From Hoplostethus atlanticus (lineage: Eukaryota > Chordata > Actinopteri > Trachichthyiformes > Trachichthyidae): a stretch of 64,000 bases of DNA. This document shows, piece by piece, positions 1-43,545 of the stretch. The first letter of the stretch is position 1. Every line of letters starts with the position of its first letter. Below the pieces are notes generated by a model, which was not told where the DNA came from, did no database searches, and saw only the letters and a program-made list of their open reading frames with translations. The stretch is from assembly GCA_034670405.1 (NCBI GenBank), contig JAXDDX010000018.1:5115501-5179500 (forward strand). Direction: 5' to 3'. Position numbers and translations under genes: made by a program.

Positions 1-30563
<30,563 letters not shown>

Positions 30564-30691
30564 TCTCTCAGGGCATTACAAAGTAAACCTTGACTCGTGG
30601 TTTCTCGCTCCTGTGGCTCCTGGTGCCTGTATGTGGGCGTACGGTAGGACAATGTTGGTGTGGATTTCTGAAGGGCAGTGTGGGTCCTGTG

Positions 30692-30726
<35 letters not shown>

Positions 30727-31999
30727 CTGTGTGTTATGAGGCAGAAGGATTGACAGTTAACCCCTGTCCATTACAACATCAAAAAGAGGTGGGGCAAACG
30801 GACAAAGTTGTAGCAGCAGTTACAACGTTACGAGGCTATGGCATCTGGGCACATGGCTTTGCACTACGTGGTAAATAGTTGTACTTAAGTAAAAATGTTA
30901 TGAAGTGAAAACTCTCACAAAGCTATAACAATCCAAAATAGCTACAATAAAGGTATTGACACTCTAAAAATAGTCCCCAAATGTGAGTTCAACCAAAGGA
31001 GTATAAGGATGAATTTAATACTCATAGATCCCCCTTCATGATTGAATTTATTGAGGGGACATGCAATACTGAATACTTGCTACAGAGATGTTTGTTACAA
31101 GCTGACTGATTAAATGATTATATTTAGATCTAGACTTAGGGTTATGGTTGGGGCTACAGGGCCATGCCTAGGGCCCAAATACTGTTAGGCGATGTCTTAC
31201 AAATCATTAGTTACAGTATATCAATATTTGTTAAAGATTTTTAACAACAGTTAAGACATCAAGAGTGAAAGAGCTGGAGGAATTTGAAAGCACCTTAAAC
31301 CTCTGACAGCTTTGACAATGTAACAGGTGTCTGTGAGGCAAGATAAAAACAGATGATTTTGAAAGTGAGTGTATGAAACTAAATCAGTGCTGTTGTGCCG
31401 TGATGGAAAGATTCATTATGTTAGCTACCCAGCTGGGTCATAAGGATGCTCTCCGCTCAGGTGTTTATTTCATCTAAATATGATTATGTCACCTTTGTGT
31501 GTAGCGAATATCAATCTCACCAAGGAAGAAGTGGAAAACAAGTGTCCATGCAGGAAACAGTTGAAGAATCATAGTTACGGCAAGTGGGAACAAATTACAG
31601 TCAAAGAGCAGAAGAGGACTGGTTTACCAAGAGAAAAACAATGTTTCCTGCTTTGGCTATGGATATAAAATGTGCAGTGGATCTAAAGGGATCTGATGAT
31701 AGAGATAGTGATATATAGGGCTGGTTAACGTTTGGATATTACATGTAAATATTTGACAGCGAATAGCCTACAAGAAATATATGAGAATTGCAGTCTTCTT
31801 AGGCCCAGAATATTTGAAAGTTGATGGTGGATTTAGAAAGTTTGTTTGAAGCAATTGGGATGGGATTTCATGTAGATTTTGCAATGGGCCCTTAAATCTA
31901 AACCCTTTTCAAATCAGAAAAAAATAGAAATATGTATGCCTATGAATTTCCTGTAGATGGCAGCAAAAGGCCCGAGATGAGTGTAGTCTACCTCAATTC
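30564..31999. promoter_or_regulatory. Divergent ryr1 / nfrkb intergenic region
   Basis: The ryr1 start codon and the first nfrkb exon are about 1.45 kb apart and point away from each other, so both promoters must lie here. On the ryr1 side, minus strand, a run of about 18 GA repeats ends 126 nt upstream of the ATG. Transcript starts cannot be fixed by eye and I saw no convincing TATA box. The stretch is AT-rich, with no CpG island and no gene seen. Confidence 0.55.
30689..30724. repeat. (CT)18 microsatellite upstream of ryr1 exon 1
   Basis: Perfect CT dinucleotide run; it reads GA on the ryr1 sense strand and lies in the ryr1 5' untranslated region or core promoter. Length polymorphism is likely. 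Confidence 0.9.
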
Positions 32000-32075
32000 T
32001 CAGTAGAAGAAGAAAGCGGTACGTCGCTGAAACTATTCCTTCTTTTTATTCCGAATTTACACAATGCAATTTCAG
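32000..32075 (+). other. nfrkb: nfrkb 5' untranslated exon (start approximate)
   Basis: A splice donor (TTTCAG followed by GTAAGT) at 32075/32076 defines the end of a non-coding first exon. The next exon, with the ATG at 32502, has an acceptor (TGTGAAAG) at about 32468. The exon start is only a guess. Confidence 0.5.
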
Positions 32076-32501
32076 GTAAGTTTAGTTCGCTATTTTAATA
32101 CAGCATTTATATTTTATTTATATTCATTCAGAAATGTATATTTGCTAAAATTTCACATACGTTTGTCCTGAAACCTGTTAAAGGAATCCAAACGCTGTAG
32201 TTAACGTTAGCCCTTTTGCTAGCCGTTAGCTAAGCAATGGTATGTTTGTTTACTAGTGATGTTATCTTGCTAAGTTAACGTCAATATCAATTTCCATCGT
32301 TAGTAGCAGAGAGCTACCAAGCTTCTCCAAAATCCAGAAGCTGAACTACATTTGTAAATTGAATCACAAGAAGTAAATGAGTTGGCCTCAGTGGCCTCAA
32401 TAAGAGTAAGACCTTAAGGTTTCATGTGACTTTGTAATGATGTGTAACGTCAATTTTCTTTGTGAAAGACCTTCAGCCTCGTCAGGTTGTAGAAGAGAAG
32501 A

Positions 32502-35500
32502 ATGGACGCCCTTACCCACATGCTTACAGACCCTCTTGATCCAAAGGAAGGAAATGATGGGCAAATCACAGAGGAATGCATGCTGGGGAACTGTCGAGTG
32601 AGCCTACCAGAGGACCTACTTGAGGATGTGAGTTATGTGGCACTTAGTGATGAAACGCCAGTGTTTGCTTATTTATTGTAAGACAGACATGAAACTGTTA
32701 CATGTGCATTAATGTCTGTTGTTTGCCTTGGTTACCAACAGCCTGAAATATTCTTCTCTGTGATGAGCGAAAGCACCTGGACCGAAGTGCTGTCAGATTC
32801 CCAGAGGCAGCACCTTCGTCAGCTTTTGCCACAGTTCCCTGACAACAATATTGCTGAGCAGAATAGTACCGTCAGTGATTTATTCAACAACAAGAACTTT
32901 AGCTTTGGAAATCCACTTCATCTTGCACAAAAACTTTTCAGAGGTGCCTCCTACTTATCCCATACATTCACCCACCAACACACACACACAACCTAATGAA
33001 GCAGAGTGAATTTTGTAAGCATTTTCTGAACATGACCCCTCATTATTTCAACCCAGATGGCTACTTCAATCCAGAGGTGGTCAAATACAGACAGCTGTGT
33101 GCCAAGTCCCAGAGGAAGCGACAGTTGTACTCCCTTCAGCAGTATTACCACAGACTACTGAAGCAGATCCTTGTCTCCAGAAAGGTATGGCAGGCACACT
33201 TGACTGTTTTCTAAAAGTTTGAAGTACAAGGCATATGGCCTCTTGCAATTGGTCTTGGTATGTCTTCTTCATTTTGTAGGAACTACTGGAGTTAGCAGTT
33301 CACAGCGGGTTGGACATTCCACCGAAACAAAAATTGCCCACTAAGACTCATATTGAGATGCAGGAACCAAGGGTCAGAAGAAGAATGAGTCGGATACTAA
33401 AGGAAGTAAAAATTGAGTGTGGTGATAGTAACGCTTCGTCGGATGATGACGGTGAGTCTGTGCTTATATAATAATAATACAATATATATAATAATACAAT
33501 TAATAATATACTTTGTTCTTATAGTACTTTTCTAAAATGAGTTTAAGCGCTTTATGGGAAGACATAAAACGAGACTAGTAGAACACATAATGAGAAGTAA
33601 AAATAGGAAACACATTCAAGAGAAGAAGAAGAAATAAATATGTAAAATGAGATGAAAAATCATATTAAACAATACAAAATTTAAAGTGGGCAGTAAAAAC
33701 AGTTACATTAAACAAAGCCTCTACAAGTGCGTTTTTTTAATGATTTAGTGATGATACTGAATTTGCCCCCGTTTAGCTTCCTCAGGCAAGCCGTTCCACA
33801 GTCTAGGGCCCCGTTCCAGTTAGCTGGAAGTTTGTTGACAATTTACGACAGGGCGCTGCCTGAGGATCTCAGGCTACACTCACAGGGAACTAAGAGGTCT
33901 GCAATGTATCTAGGGGCCAGCCTTAAAACATAAAACTGTAACACATTGATTTGGAGATAGTCAAATAGATAAATTTTAGTTACTGTTATTATTGCATGTG
34001 TTTTCAGACTCGTCCTCATGGCCGCCAGCCCCACAATCACCTTCATCTCCTACGCCCACAGTCTCAGTCAGGGTTCTCTCCAGCCTCTGCACCCAAGACA
34101 TGAAGACTACTGGTCAGTTATGGCAGGATTATGCAGCTGTCACTGTAATGTTTGAGCTCAGTGGATATAATGTTTGAAGACCTATTATATTTCTTCACAG
34201 AAAAAATAGAACTAGGAGAGCGGGACTTGAAAACCATGCTGCAAAACCATAGGGAGAAGAGGAAGCGTCAGCCAGTAAGTGGCCTCAAGAAAAAAAGACT
34301 CATATGGTTCTTAAATATTGACTATTAAATCATTGTATCCTAATGATTCATCCACTCAGGACCATCCAGACTTGATGACCTCTGATATCCACCTGGGAGA
34401 CATGATTTCAAGAGTAAATATTGGTCGGAAGGGCTCCGCTATGAGTGAGTGAATGATACAAAAAAAATGTTAAGCCCTGTGAATGTCTTTCTCTCCTTGA
34501 TTTGAAGTTACAAAGTTTACAGGTCTGTCGCTCTTTACCATGCAGCTGTCTTTGATCTAGCTCTTCCTAAGAAGAAGATTAGAGAAGAGAGGAGAAAGAA
34601 GAAAATGAGGACAGTTAAAGTGGAATCTGAGGATCCCTGTGAAACTCTGGCGCCTTCAGAGACCTCGGCTCCATCAGCGAACCTCATGACTTCTCTGCCG
34701 GACACCCCATCCACTCCACTGCCCAACATCAAGGAGGAGTGAGTGTAGTCCAGTGCCACATTCCTTTGTCAATAATATCTGCAGCCATATACAGAAGCCA
34801 GCTTAACCCAGCTTTGTTAGAGTTAACTCGAATGTTGCCTGGATAATTTAAAGAGCCACCATTATTACAGGGCAATGGAGGAGTCTCAGAGCAGCCCAGT
34901 CATGGTTGAGGAGATAGCGGTCAGCTTCTTCAACGTGCTGGAGAACATCTTGAGGGCAGAAAACCTTGCCAGTACTACGATGGTATTACCTCACTGCAGA
35001 CTCTCACATGCTGTCCATGGCATACAAAGCGGAGCATAATTGTTCTGACTCAAAATTATAATGTCTGAATTTTGTTCTGTCCTTAGTTGGAGGACAAAGT
35101 TCAAATGTGGCAGTCCTCTCCAGCCAGCTCCCTCAACCTGTGGTTCTCTTCTGCCTCTTGTTGGTCAGAGCTGGTTCTTCCAGCCCTGCAGTTCCTTGCA
35201 GGAGAGGCTAAAGGTAAAGTAGTAGCGATCGCTCACAATGAAATCATCATGCTTTTTAGTTTCTGCCTTTTTATGTTCCTCGTTTATTTCTCCCACTCTT
35301 GTCAGATGGTATGATTGCACTCCCCAGTGGCTTCTCTCCATATGTGGAATTTGGAGACCAGTCTCAGCAGTGGAGGTGGATTGGTAAGAGGGCTCGGCTA
35401 TTAAACTATTAAACTAAACTACTAGTATTCAGACTGATTGTGTCCTTGGAGATTAATGTCCGTCACACATGGTAGGCTCCACTCAGGATGCAGAGAAGGA

Positions 35501-38500
35501 TCTCAGTGCACTCTGTCAGCTGTGGCTGGACTCCAAAGACTTGGTTGTTAAGGTATTACACTACTACTGACACTATGGTACGGAAATGATAAGGTTTTAT
35601 TTATTGTGATGAATTTCAAAAGGCTTTGTTGTTGTTCTACAGATGGAAAACGAAGAGCTTTCAGAGATGACTTCTCCCACACCTAGAGTGTAAGCTATTC
35701 TTCAAGTATTGCACACATGACAGTTAGATCAAATGCAGTGTACATTACATTACAGGCATTTAGCAGACGCTTTTGTCCAAAGCGACTTACAATAAGTGCA
35801 TTCAACATAGGTAGGCAAGAAAACTACTAGTCACCAGAAATCATAAGTGCTTTTCCTTCCAAAACAAGCATCTAAGAGCATAACCAGTGCTAAGGTATGT
35901 CAAAAGGTCGTCATAGTTAACAGTAGTAATGTCGCTGTCATCGTTACATCTCTCTAACCAAGCAGTTGGACCGACTATGTGGTGCGGCCCAGCACTGGAG
36001 ACGAGAGACACGTGTTTCAAATCCAGGTTAGTTTTTGGTGCTGGGATTACATTCGTGTAACATTTTCATTACAATCTGTTCTGATGTGGTTTTAAATCTT
36101 TTGACAGTTTTTTTTTTTTTTATCTTGAACAGGCAAGATGCTTTCACCATTTAAAGTTTGTGTTATTTAGAAATGTAAAATGTGACAGTGGTATTGAGTT
36201 ACTACTTATTTACTATATTGTTAAGGTAACCCCTCTTCTCCTGTTATACTTTTTCATTTGTTATACTTTTTTTTGGCCATTAGGAACAACAGCGGTATGA
36301 CCAGCCACATAAAGCCTTCACATTTAGGATGCACGGCTTTGAGTCCGTGGTGGGGCCTGTTAAAGGCGTGTTTGATAAGGAGATGTCTCTCAACAAAGCC
36401 AGGGAGCATACGCTGCTTCGCTCAGACCGCCCAGCCTACGTCACCATCCTCTCTCTGGGTAGGATCCTCTCTGTTTTAACCAGAATCCATCGTCAAGCGG
36501 TTATTTTTGTGACCCAGTCGAACCAGCGCTTTGTGTGTGTGTGTGTGTGTGTGTGCTATTGAAGCGAGACATTCCCTTCTTTTTCCCTTTCCCTTCAGTG
36601 CGAGACGCAGCGGCCAGGTTACCTAACGGAGAGGGAACCAGGGCAGAGATCTGTGAACTGCTGAAGGACTCTCAGTTCCTTGCTCCAGATGTCACCAGTG
36701 CTCAGGTCAGATAGATTTCACATTTTTACATTTTAGTCATATAGCTGACACTCTGCAAGTAGGGGTTGAGTGTCTTGCTCAAGGACACTTTGACAGGACA
36801 CATGGCTGTTATTGGGATTGAGCCTAACCACTAGGCTAGTCTTTTTTTTTCATTACTCATGGTAGACACTTATCTCCTGTAAAGCACCTTACTTGACTAT
36901 GAGTGAATTTGTATTTTAGCATGGGTAGTTCAAGTGGGAATCCCTCAAACCCCCTCAAACGCTTAACCCTAGCAGTGTTGGTGCCATGCTCTACCCATCG
37001 AGCTATACAGACCCACTTTTCAGCTACTAGATACGTGCTGCTCTGATGTTGTTGTTGTTGCAGTCATCTTCAAAATCTCTCAGGAAAGAAAGGATCTTTG
37101 TGACAGTTTATATGAGTCAACGGCTTTTTGTGCCATTTAGGTTAACACAGTTGTCAGTGGGGCTCTGGACAGGCTTCACTACGAGAAGGACCCTTGTGTG
37201 AAGTACGACATTGGCCGCAAGCTGTGGATTTATCTGCACCGCAGTCGTAGCCAGGAGGAGTTCGGTGAGGAACAATGTGATGACAATTATTTCTATTTCT
37301 CAATTAGGAAATTGTTTTTGCATCACTTCATTTGAATGTGATCTCAGCTCTCTGGCTTCCTAGTTGATCAGTTCTTCTAGGGAGAATACTGTAACATTAG
37401 GCTACTTGACTTTTTTTAATATAAATTTGGTCTTAGATGTTCATTTTGTGTTTTCTGCATTTGTGTTTTACATTACTAGTCTTTATAGTATTTTTTTGAT
37501 ATTTAGAAACTTTTAATTATTTTTGGAAACAACTTCGCTTTACGGCAGGGGTGTCAAACTGTGTGCCATGGAGGGCCGAGAGTATGCAGGTTTTCATTCC
37601 AACCGAACACTACACCAGGTGATTCGACCGGTTATCACACCCTCAACCAGAGAGGAGGGACTAATCAGTGAAATCACCTGGTGTAGTCTTTGGTTGGAAT
37701 GAAAACCTGCATACACATACCTGGTGTAGTGTTCGGGTGGAACGAAAACCTGCATACTCTCGGCCCTCCATGGCACACAGTTTGACACCCCTGCTTTACG
37801 GAATTATTTTACATGTGCCTAAGACTTTTGCACAGTACTGTATATCTACACACATCAATGTATCACAGCAGTCCAAGGGAAATTCTTTTGTTTTAATTTT
37901 CACAATAATACAACTTTTACTTCCTTTTATCAATTGGATACTCCTCAATAAAGAATAGAGTTGATGTGTAGAAAATGATTTTTACCATACAGCGATGAAG
38001 TTTGATAGACACTGCACTACACCTGTCTGCCTGATTTGAATCTGGCTCTTGGAAGACCACAGTGCTGTGGCAACTGTACTGTGGGGAAAATGCAAAATAG
38101 GCTGTTCTCATGTTTTCCGTTTCCACAACCCAGAGAGGATCCACCAGGCTCAAGCTGCTGCTGCCAAAGCAAGAAAAGCTCTGCAGCAGAAACCTAAACC
38201 TGCATCTAAGCCTGTGAGTTCACTGCCTCCATTTTGTTGCATAAATGACACAATAATAATATGTCTTTATGTAGCACTAGAAGACGTGTGTAGACAGGAA
38301 GACGTGAAAACAAGAAAAGTAAAATACACAATGAGAAGATAAAATAAGAAGCATAAGCAAGAGAAAATACATTAGAATCAGGATAAGTACATAAATGAAA
38401 TGAGGTGAAATAAAAGCATAAGAACAACACATTATCAAAAGTGAGCACCATTACATAAAAGCAAATGTGCATCTTGTGATTTAAAAGATGATACTCACTT

Positions 38501-41500
38501 AGTACCCCTAAGCTCCTCTCAGGCAGAGTGCTCCACGGTCTGGGAGCCATGATAGAAAAAGCACAGTCACCTTTAGTCCTGAGACTAGACTGAGGGGCAG
38601 TCAAGAGTATCTCAGGCAGTGCTCTGGCTCACAGGGAACCAATAGGTGTGGGATGTATGGTCTCTACGTTTGGTACCAGTTAAGATCCTAGCTGCTGCAT
38701 TTTGAATGATGTGCAGAGAGTGACTTTTGACTTTTCTACATCTGAGAAGGAAAATAACTTGATTTCTGACATATTTCACAATTGTAGAAAGCAAGCTGCA
38801 CACTTCCTAAAATACACACCATTTTCATTTTGCTCCTTCGTTGTATGGAGTACACTGTATTTGTGCTTATGTGGTGGAAATTCTTGTTGTACCACCAGAG
38901 CCTGAGCACAGCATTTTACCACTGTTATTTTTTCACTGAGGCATAAATCAGGGCTGTCTCATGAGCCTTGTTTATGTTGTAGAAGTCTGGCAGTAAAGAG
39001 GGAGGCAGTAAAGCCCCTGGATCTCTGGAGGCAGGACACGATGTAGGCGCCAATCCCATATCGCCAACCCCCACAACCCCCACCCCAAGCACACCTGGAA
39101 CCCCCAAATCACCCTTGGCTGCTGCAGCCACCACACCGACTAAGACTGGAGTCCCTGATACAATCAAGACCAGTCCAGGGTCAGTATGACACAAACATTG
39201 ATGTACTTATTGGGATACTACAATATATATGCCCATAATTTGATGATTCTACTCTGATACCCCGTTTTGTCTGCCCCTTCCTCCTAGTGTTCTCCTTGTA
39301 TCCCCTCCCTCCATGCCCCAGCTGGGAACCATCTTGCCCACCAGCCAGGCTGGTCCACCAGCCACACAGCCAGCCACGTCCCAGCACACGGCTCGGTTAG
39401 TGAGTCACCTGTCGGCTGGCTCTCTGCCTCAGGTGCGGGTGGTTTCAGCTCAGCCTGGTCTGGGTGCAGCAGGAAGTCAGCAGGCCACACTGGTACACCA
39501 GACCCCTCACCAGATCAGGGTGCCAGTCTCAATGGGCACGAAGGGCATTTCACAGGTAAGCAAAACAACTGACAGCTAAGGCATGAGCCAAACTGCGTGA
39601 TTGTTTGTTTGAATATTGTAAACGTGTATTTGTGTTGATTCTGTCTGTAAATAGGCAGTGGTGTCGTTGCCTCTGAGGAGTCAAGCTACTGGTAGTCCAG
39701 TCCACGTGTCGACTACCCTGTCTGTCTCTGCTGTAACTGTGGCCAAACCTCAAGCTGGCTCCCCTGGCAGCCCAGCTAACAACCCCGCCTCATCTGCTAT
39801 CCTACAAGGACTTACCAGCCAGAACATCAAACAGGTGATTCAGTTTGTTTTTATTGAGATATTTGTTCAGTCAGGTTAACTGCACATAAAGCGCAATTTC
39901 CAGACAGATAGTAATTTGACTGCAATAATCTCTCTAGGATCCTGCAAAACATTGTGGGGGGGATTCATGATTTTAGGGCTCATCTTTCAATGGGTTGCAT
40001 TTTTTTCTGTGAAGGTATCCATCACAGGCCAGTTGGGAATGAAGGCTACAGGAGGAGCAGGGATTCCAATAACTGCTACAAACCTCCGAATCCAGGGTAA
40101 AGATGTGCTTCGTCTTCCCCCATCCTCAATCACCACGGATGCCAAAGGCCAGACAGTGCTACGGATAACTCCGGACATGATGGCTACCCTTGCCAAGTCT
40201 CCAGTTACAACCGTCAAACTCACCCCAGACTTTCTGGGCTCTGCCACCACAGGAGGCAAGAGCATATCAGCCACTCTCCATGTGACTCCGACCTCTTCCT
40301 CCAATCAAGCCTCCTGTACGGGGGAAGCCCAGACCAGTAAGGCAGGCACCGGCGTCTCCACCTTGTTGAAAGCCGCAGGAGACACAGCTATACGTTTGAT
40401 GCCCACGTTGGCTGTCACTGTGACTGACCAGAAAACGAGGACCTTCTCCACTGTCACCTCCCCTGAATCTAAGGGTGGTGCCACCATCCGCATAATGCCA
40501 GGCCTCGGTGTTATTCCGCAGAAACAGGGTCAGACCATCACAATGACCACCACCACTGGCAATAAACCTCCCACAGCCTCTACAGGCACAGTCACCTTGG
40601 CTACCAGTGGCATGGCTGGAGCCAAGGGGATCACGGTGAGCTCTGCAGCCTCATGCTCACCCCTGACCCTTGGAACAGCTACAGCTACTGTACGCCAGGT
40701 CCCTGCTACGGTGGTTACGACACAAACGGTAAGACAATATGTTCAACCCTATTAAATGGCATAGTGAGATATGCTTAAGGTATGTTTCTTAATATAACAT
40801 AGAAATAAAACTGTAGCGCAGCAGAAATCAACCTCACAGTTTTTGTGACCCTATATTGATCCCTGTAGGGAAATTAGCTTTTCAATACGATACTTCACAC
40901 TTTATCAAAGCATCCAACCTGCTGAAGTGTCTTTGAGCACGATGCTAAACCTGTAACAGCCCCAGGAGCTTTGTTCTGAAGCTGACCGTGCCCTCGGACC
41001 TTCCTGTGGAGGTGAATTTCCTCATATAGGGATCAATATGGTACTACAGTTTCATTCATATTAAGAAACATACCTTGACCATCTCTGATTACTCTACCCC
41101 ATCTTTTGAAAGTTGTATCACTGAAGATGAATCCTTTCCTTTGACACCGCCTCAGGGTAAGTTACCTGCACGGATCACAGTGCCCCTGTCGGTCCTCAAC
41201 CAGCCCCTGAAGAGCAAGAGTGTAGTGACCACCCCTATAATGAAGGGCAGCCTTAACACCAAGTGAGTTTCAGCATGTAATCAGTATTTCTCTCAGCAGT
41301 CTCATCTCCTCTTTTATAGGAATTCATAAGGCAGTTTAAAGCAGAATACCAATGTCACGTACAGTTATAGTCCATTTACTTCTGTATACATCTAGTTTAC
41401 ATTTTCCCCAATCATTTTGCATTGCATGCAATATGTGATTAGATTTAACAATTACTCTTGTTTTTTTTTTTGTTTTCTTTAAACATTATGGTGTTAAACC

Positions 41501-42973
41501 CAACTTGAAAGTAACTGCTGTCCTGGCTAACAAAGAAAGTTTGTAAGGTGACATGTTTTTCCTGGCAGAGACTGTGTGTGTCAGGTGATTGACAGTAAGC
41601 AGAGCATAATGTAATGCACGCACTGATATATAAAAAAAAAAACTCAAAGTCTGGAAGTTGTTTGTCATACTACTAAAAATGAATGGCAGAGGATGGCTTC
41701 TTCTGAAGGTAGGAAAAGGAGCCCTGATATCCCTGTCAAGGAGAGGGGCAACCTAGATGATCGGCACAAACAAAAAAAAAAAAATGGTATCATGCTTTAA
41801 ATGTTCTTGGCATGAAGAGATGAGCTTTCATTTAAAGTCTTTACCCAAACAGAATGAGTGAAGAATTAAATTTGAAAGATTTCCTCTAGATGTCAGCAGC
41901 AACTGTTAGCTTGTCTATGGTGTGGAGGTGGCTATCTTTGATGGTATGGAATATATGTGTAATATATTTATTATCTACTATTCTGTAACCCAGAGGAAAG
42001 CTAATGCAGCCCAGACGTGCTTGATTTTAACATTGAAGCTTTTTCTCCAGGAGTAGCTGATTTATTTTCTTGGCAGTCTCCTCCTGTGTTGTGAGATGGT
42101 CTGCCTAACTTACATTTTTCTCTCCTTTTCCTCTCTTTTCTGAGCAGTATCAGCAGTCTGGGTAGGAACATCATCCTGACCACCATGCCTGCTGGCACTA
42201 AGCTGATCGCGGGGAACAAGCCAGTCAGCTTTGTCACAGCGCAACAGTTACAGCAGCTTCAGCAACAAGGACAGGCCACGCAGGTCAGCTCCATGCATCC
42301 ATGTTCTATAGGAAAGATGGTAGCTCTTCATATTTGAAAGTAACATTCAGCTTTCAGGTTTTTCAAAAATCCTTTGGACCTCAATAGTCCCCGATTTCCC
42401 CGACTTGATGTATTCACATGTCACCAACAGAGGACATATCTCTATGCAAGAATATTGAATGTGTTCATTTTAAATATAGAAAAACAAATTTAAGTTTTAT
42501 CATGAAGGTAATGTTATGATCATGAATCTTAAAATGTCATGACAAAACTCACTGAGTGTTTGAGTGTTGAGTAAAAAGCTGAGATTAATTATGAGCAACC
42601 AAAGTCTTCAAAAATCTAAAATCCTGGTATTTGACGGCTTCAAATAAGGTTGAACTCGTGAACACCTCTAAGTCTTCAAACCAGTAACAGGATTATTCTC
42701 ATATGATGAGACTGCAGCATTGCTCTCACGCCACTTTATGATGCCTTCATTTCAAGTTAAGCAAACAACAGACACGGGGGATCTCGCTGGTGGTTAAATG
42801 AATCTCTCTTGTTCTCTCCCTTCTTGCTGTAGGTTCGCATCCAGACGGTTCAAGCACAGCAGCTCCAGCAGCACATGGCGACAGGCTCCCCTAAATCTGT
42901 TTCCACAGTTGTTGTTACTACAGCACCTTCACCCAAATGCACACCTGATCCCCCACCTGCACCTCAACAATGA
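32502..42973 (+). CDS. nfrkb: Nuclear factor related to kappa-B-binding protein (INO80 complex subunit)
   Basis: Complete 25-exon CDS of 1,271 codons (human about 1,299). Exons: 32502-32627, 32742-32943, 33057-33184, 33280-33451, 34008-34112, 34201-34274, 34360-34444, 34546-34738, 34871-34982, 35087-35213, 35306-35383, 35476-35552, 35643-35689, 35966-36026, 36284-36458, 36599-36705, 37141-37264, 38134-38213, 38983-39179, 39288-39555, 39655-39834, 40015-40728, 41156-41262, 42148-42283, 42833-42973. Lengths sum to a multiple of three. The N-terminus (VSLPEDLLEDPEIFF, VLSDSQRQHLRQLLPQFP, YFNPEVVKYRQLC) is the DEUBAD-like part that in mammals binds and inhibits UCHL5 in INO80. The middle holds the winged-helix region (DYVVRPSTGDERHVF, FTFRMHGFESVVGPVKGVFD, LWIYLHR). 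The C-terminal half is a low-complexity Thr/Ser/Pro/Gln tail with conserved blocks (ITATNLRIQGKDVLRLPPSS, RNIILTTMPAGTKLIAGNKP), ending PPAPQQ. It is a nuclear chromatin-remodelling and deubiquitinase-regulation factor. Confidence 0.95.
33490..33950. repeat. Dispersed teleost repeat, copy 1, in an nfrkb intron
   Basis: Contains cctcaggcaagccgttccac, then agtctagggcc, and aggatctcaggct followed by cacagggaac. The same ordered pieces in the same orientation recur at 38260-38720. I recognise the general form as a family common in teleost introns, but not the exact class. Confidence 0.6.
35735..35900. repeat. Dispersed teleost repeat with gcagacgcttttgtccaaag core
   Basis: tacattacaggcatttagca leads into gcagacgcttttgtccaaag and cgacttacaataagtgcat, a motif string seen in great number in teleost genomes. 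It lies in the nfrkb intron after coding exon 13. Confidence 0.6.
36531..36556. repeat. (GT)n microsatellite in a short nfrkb intron
   Basis: About 12 GT units within the 140-nt intron after coding exon 15; a good pyrimidine tract separates it from the next acceptor. Confidence 0.9.
36725..37016. repeat. Degenerate dispersed repeat in an nfrkb intron
   Basis: cttgctcaaggacactttga and the later ccatcgagctatacagacc resemble the tail of a common teleost element and a tRNA-like block. Ends are unclear. Confidence 0.4.
37400..37844. mobile_element. Non-autonomous Tc1-like element, interrupted by a hAT-like insertion
   Basis: The outer element ends in tgcctaagacttttgcacag followed by tactgtata, and an almost identical uninterrupted copy lies at 58963-59166. 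The inner element splits it at 37546-37793. Confidence 0.7.
37546..37793. mobile_element. hAT-like non-autonomous element with 8-bp target duplication
   Basis: 248-bp element starting caggggtgtcaaact and ending agtttgacacccctg, flanked on both sides by ctttacgg (37538-37545 and 37794-37801). Terminal inverted repeats are about 75 bp. The right arm has an extra duplicated block (tgcaggttttcattccaacc-type). Confidence 0.85.
38260..38720. repeat. Dispersed teleost repeat, copy 2, in an nfrkb intron
   Basis: Partner of the copy at 33490-33950: gctcctctcaggcagagtgc, then tccacggtctgggagcc, atctcaggcag and cacagggaacc in the same order and orientation. Confidence 0.6.
40765..41090. mobile_element. 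Palindromic MITE in the nfrkb intron after coding exon 22
   Basis: aaggtatgtttcttaatat at about 40778 is matched by the inverted atattaagaaacatacctt at about 41057. An inner pair, atattgatccctgta against agggatcaatat, extends the inverted repeat. Confidence 0.7.
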
Positions 42974-43545
42974 TATTGTCTCATCAGCCAGCAATGAAGC
43001 ATAGTCCCAATGCACGATAAAACACAGGTTATTGAGTTATCTGAGTTCTCAGGCTAAGTCACATTTGGGGCCATTTGACATGTCTCTGCTCTTGCAAACA
43101 AAAGGTCATGTAACAACATTGTTAGACAAAAATATTCCTGGTTTGGTATTATGTCACATTTATTTCCTTCCAATTTGGAGCATACCCACGCATTGCCAGC
43201 AACACGACTTGTTTGTAATCATTGTGGACTGTAAACATTTGCCTGATTGTTTATACTTGACAGACTGGGAGTTACACTGCTGCTGGTTCATCTTCTGTCT
43301 GTGAGTGATCAGAGACGTGCTACTGTTGAAAATGGGCATTTAGTTTATAACACAGCTGATCATCTCATTTTTAATCATTTGGATCTCTGTTATACCGGTG
43401 TGCTCTTGAATTTTGTTCTCCATATTTAATCACTTGTAGCCTAAGTGTAATGAAAGACTATGAGTAAGCTTATTGATAACTGCGTACCAGGTTGTTGACA
43501 ACTAAACCCATATTCAACAGGTTGCAGTGCTACCATGGAAATGAT

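Noticed and set aside
36960-37016. Possible tRNA-like sequence (accctagcagtgttggtgcc followed by catcgagctatacagacc)
   Set aside because: Only fragments resembling tRNA-derived repeat ends; no cloverleaf or anticodon arm could be folded, so no tRNA is called.
39916-40014. N-terminal extension of the large open frame at 39916-40755
   Set aside because: nfrkb coding exon 22 starts at 40015 after a normal acceptor; upstream codons match nothing in NFRKB.
41075-41155. Reading frame running into nfrkb exon 23 from upstream
   Set aside because: The upstream part is the end of a MITE plus intron; the acceptor at 41155/41156 restores the known GKLPARITVPLSV start.
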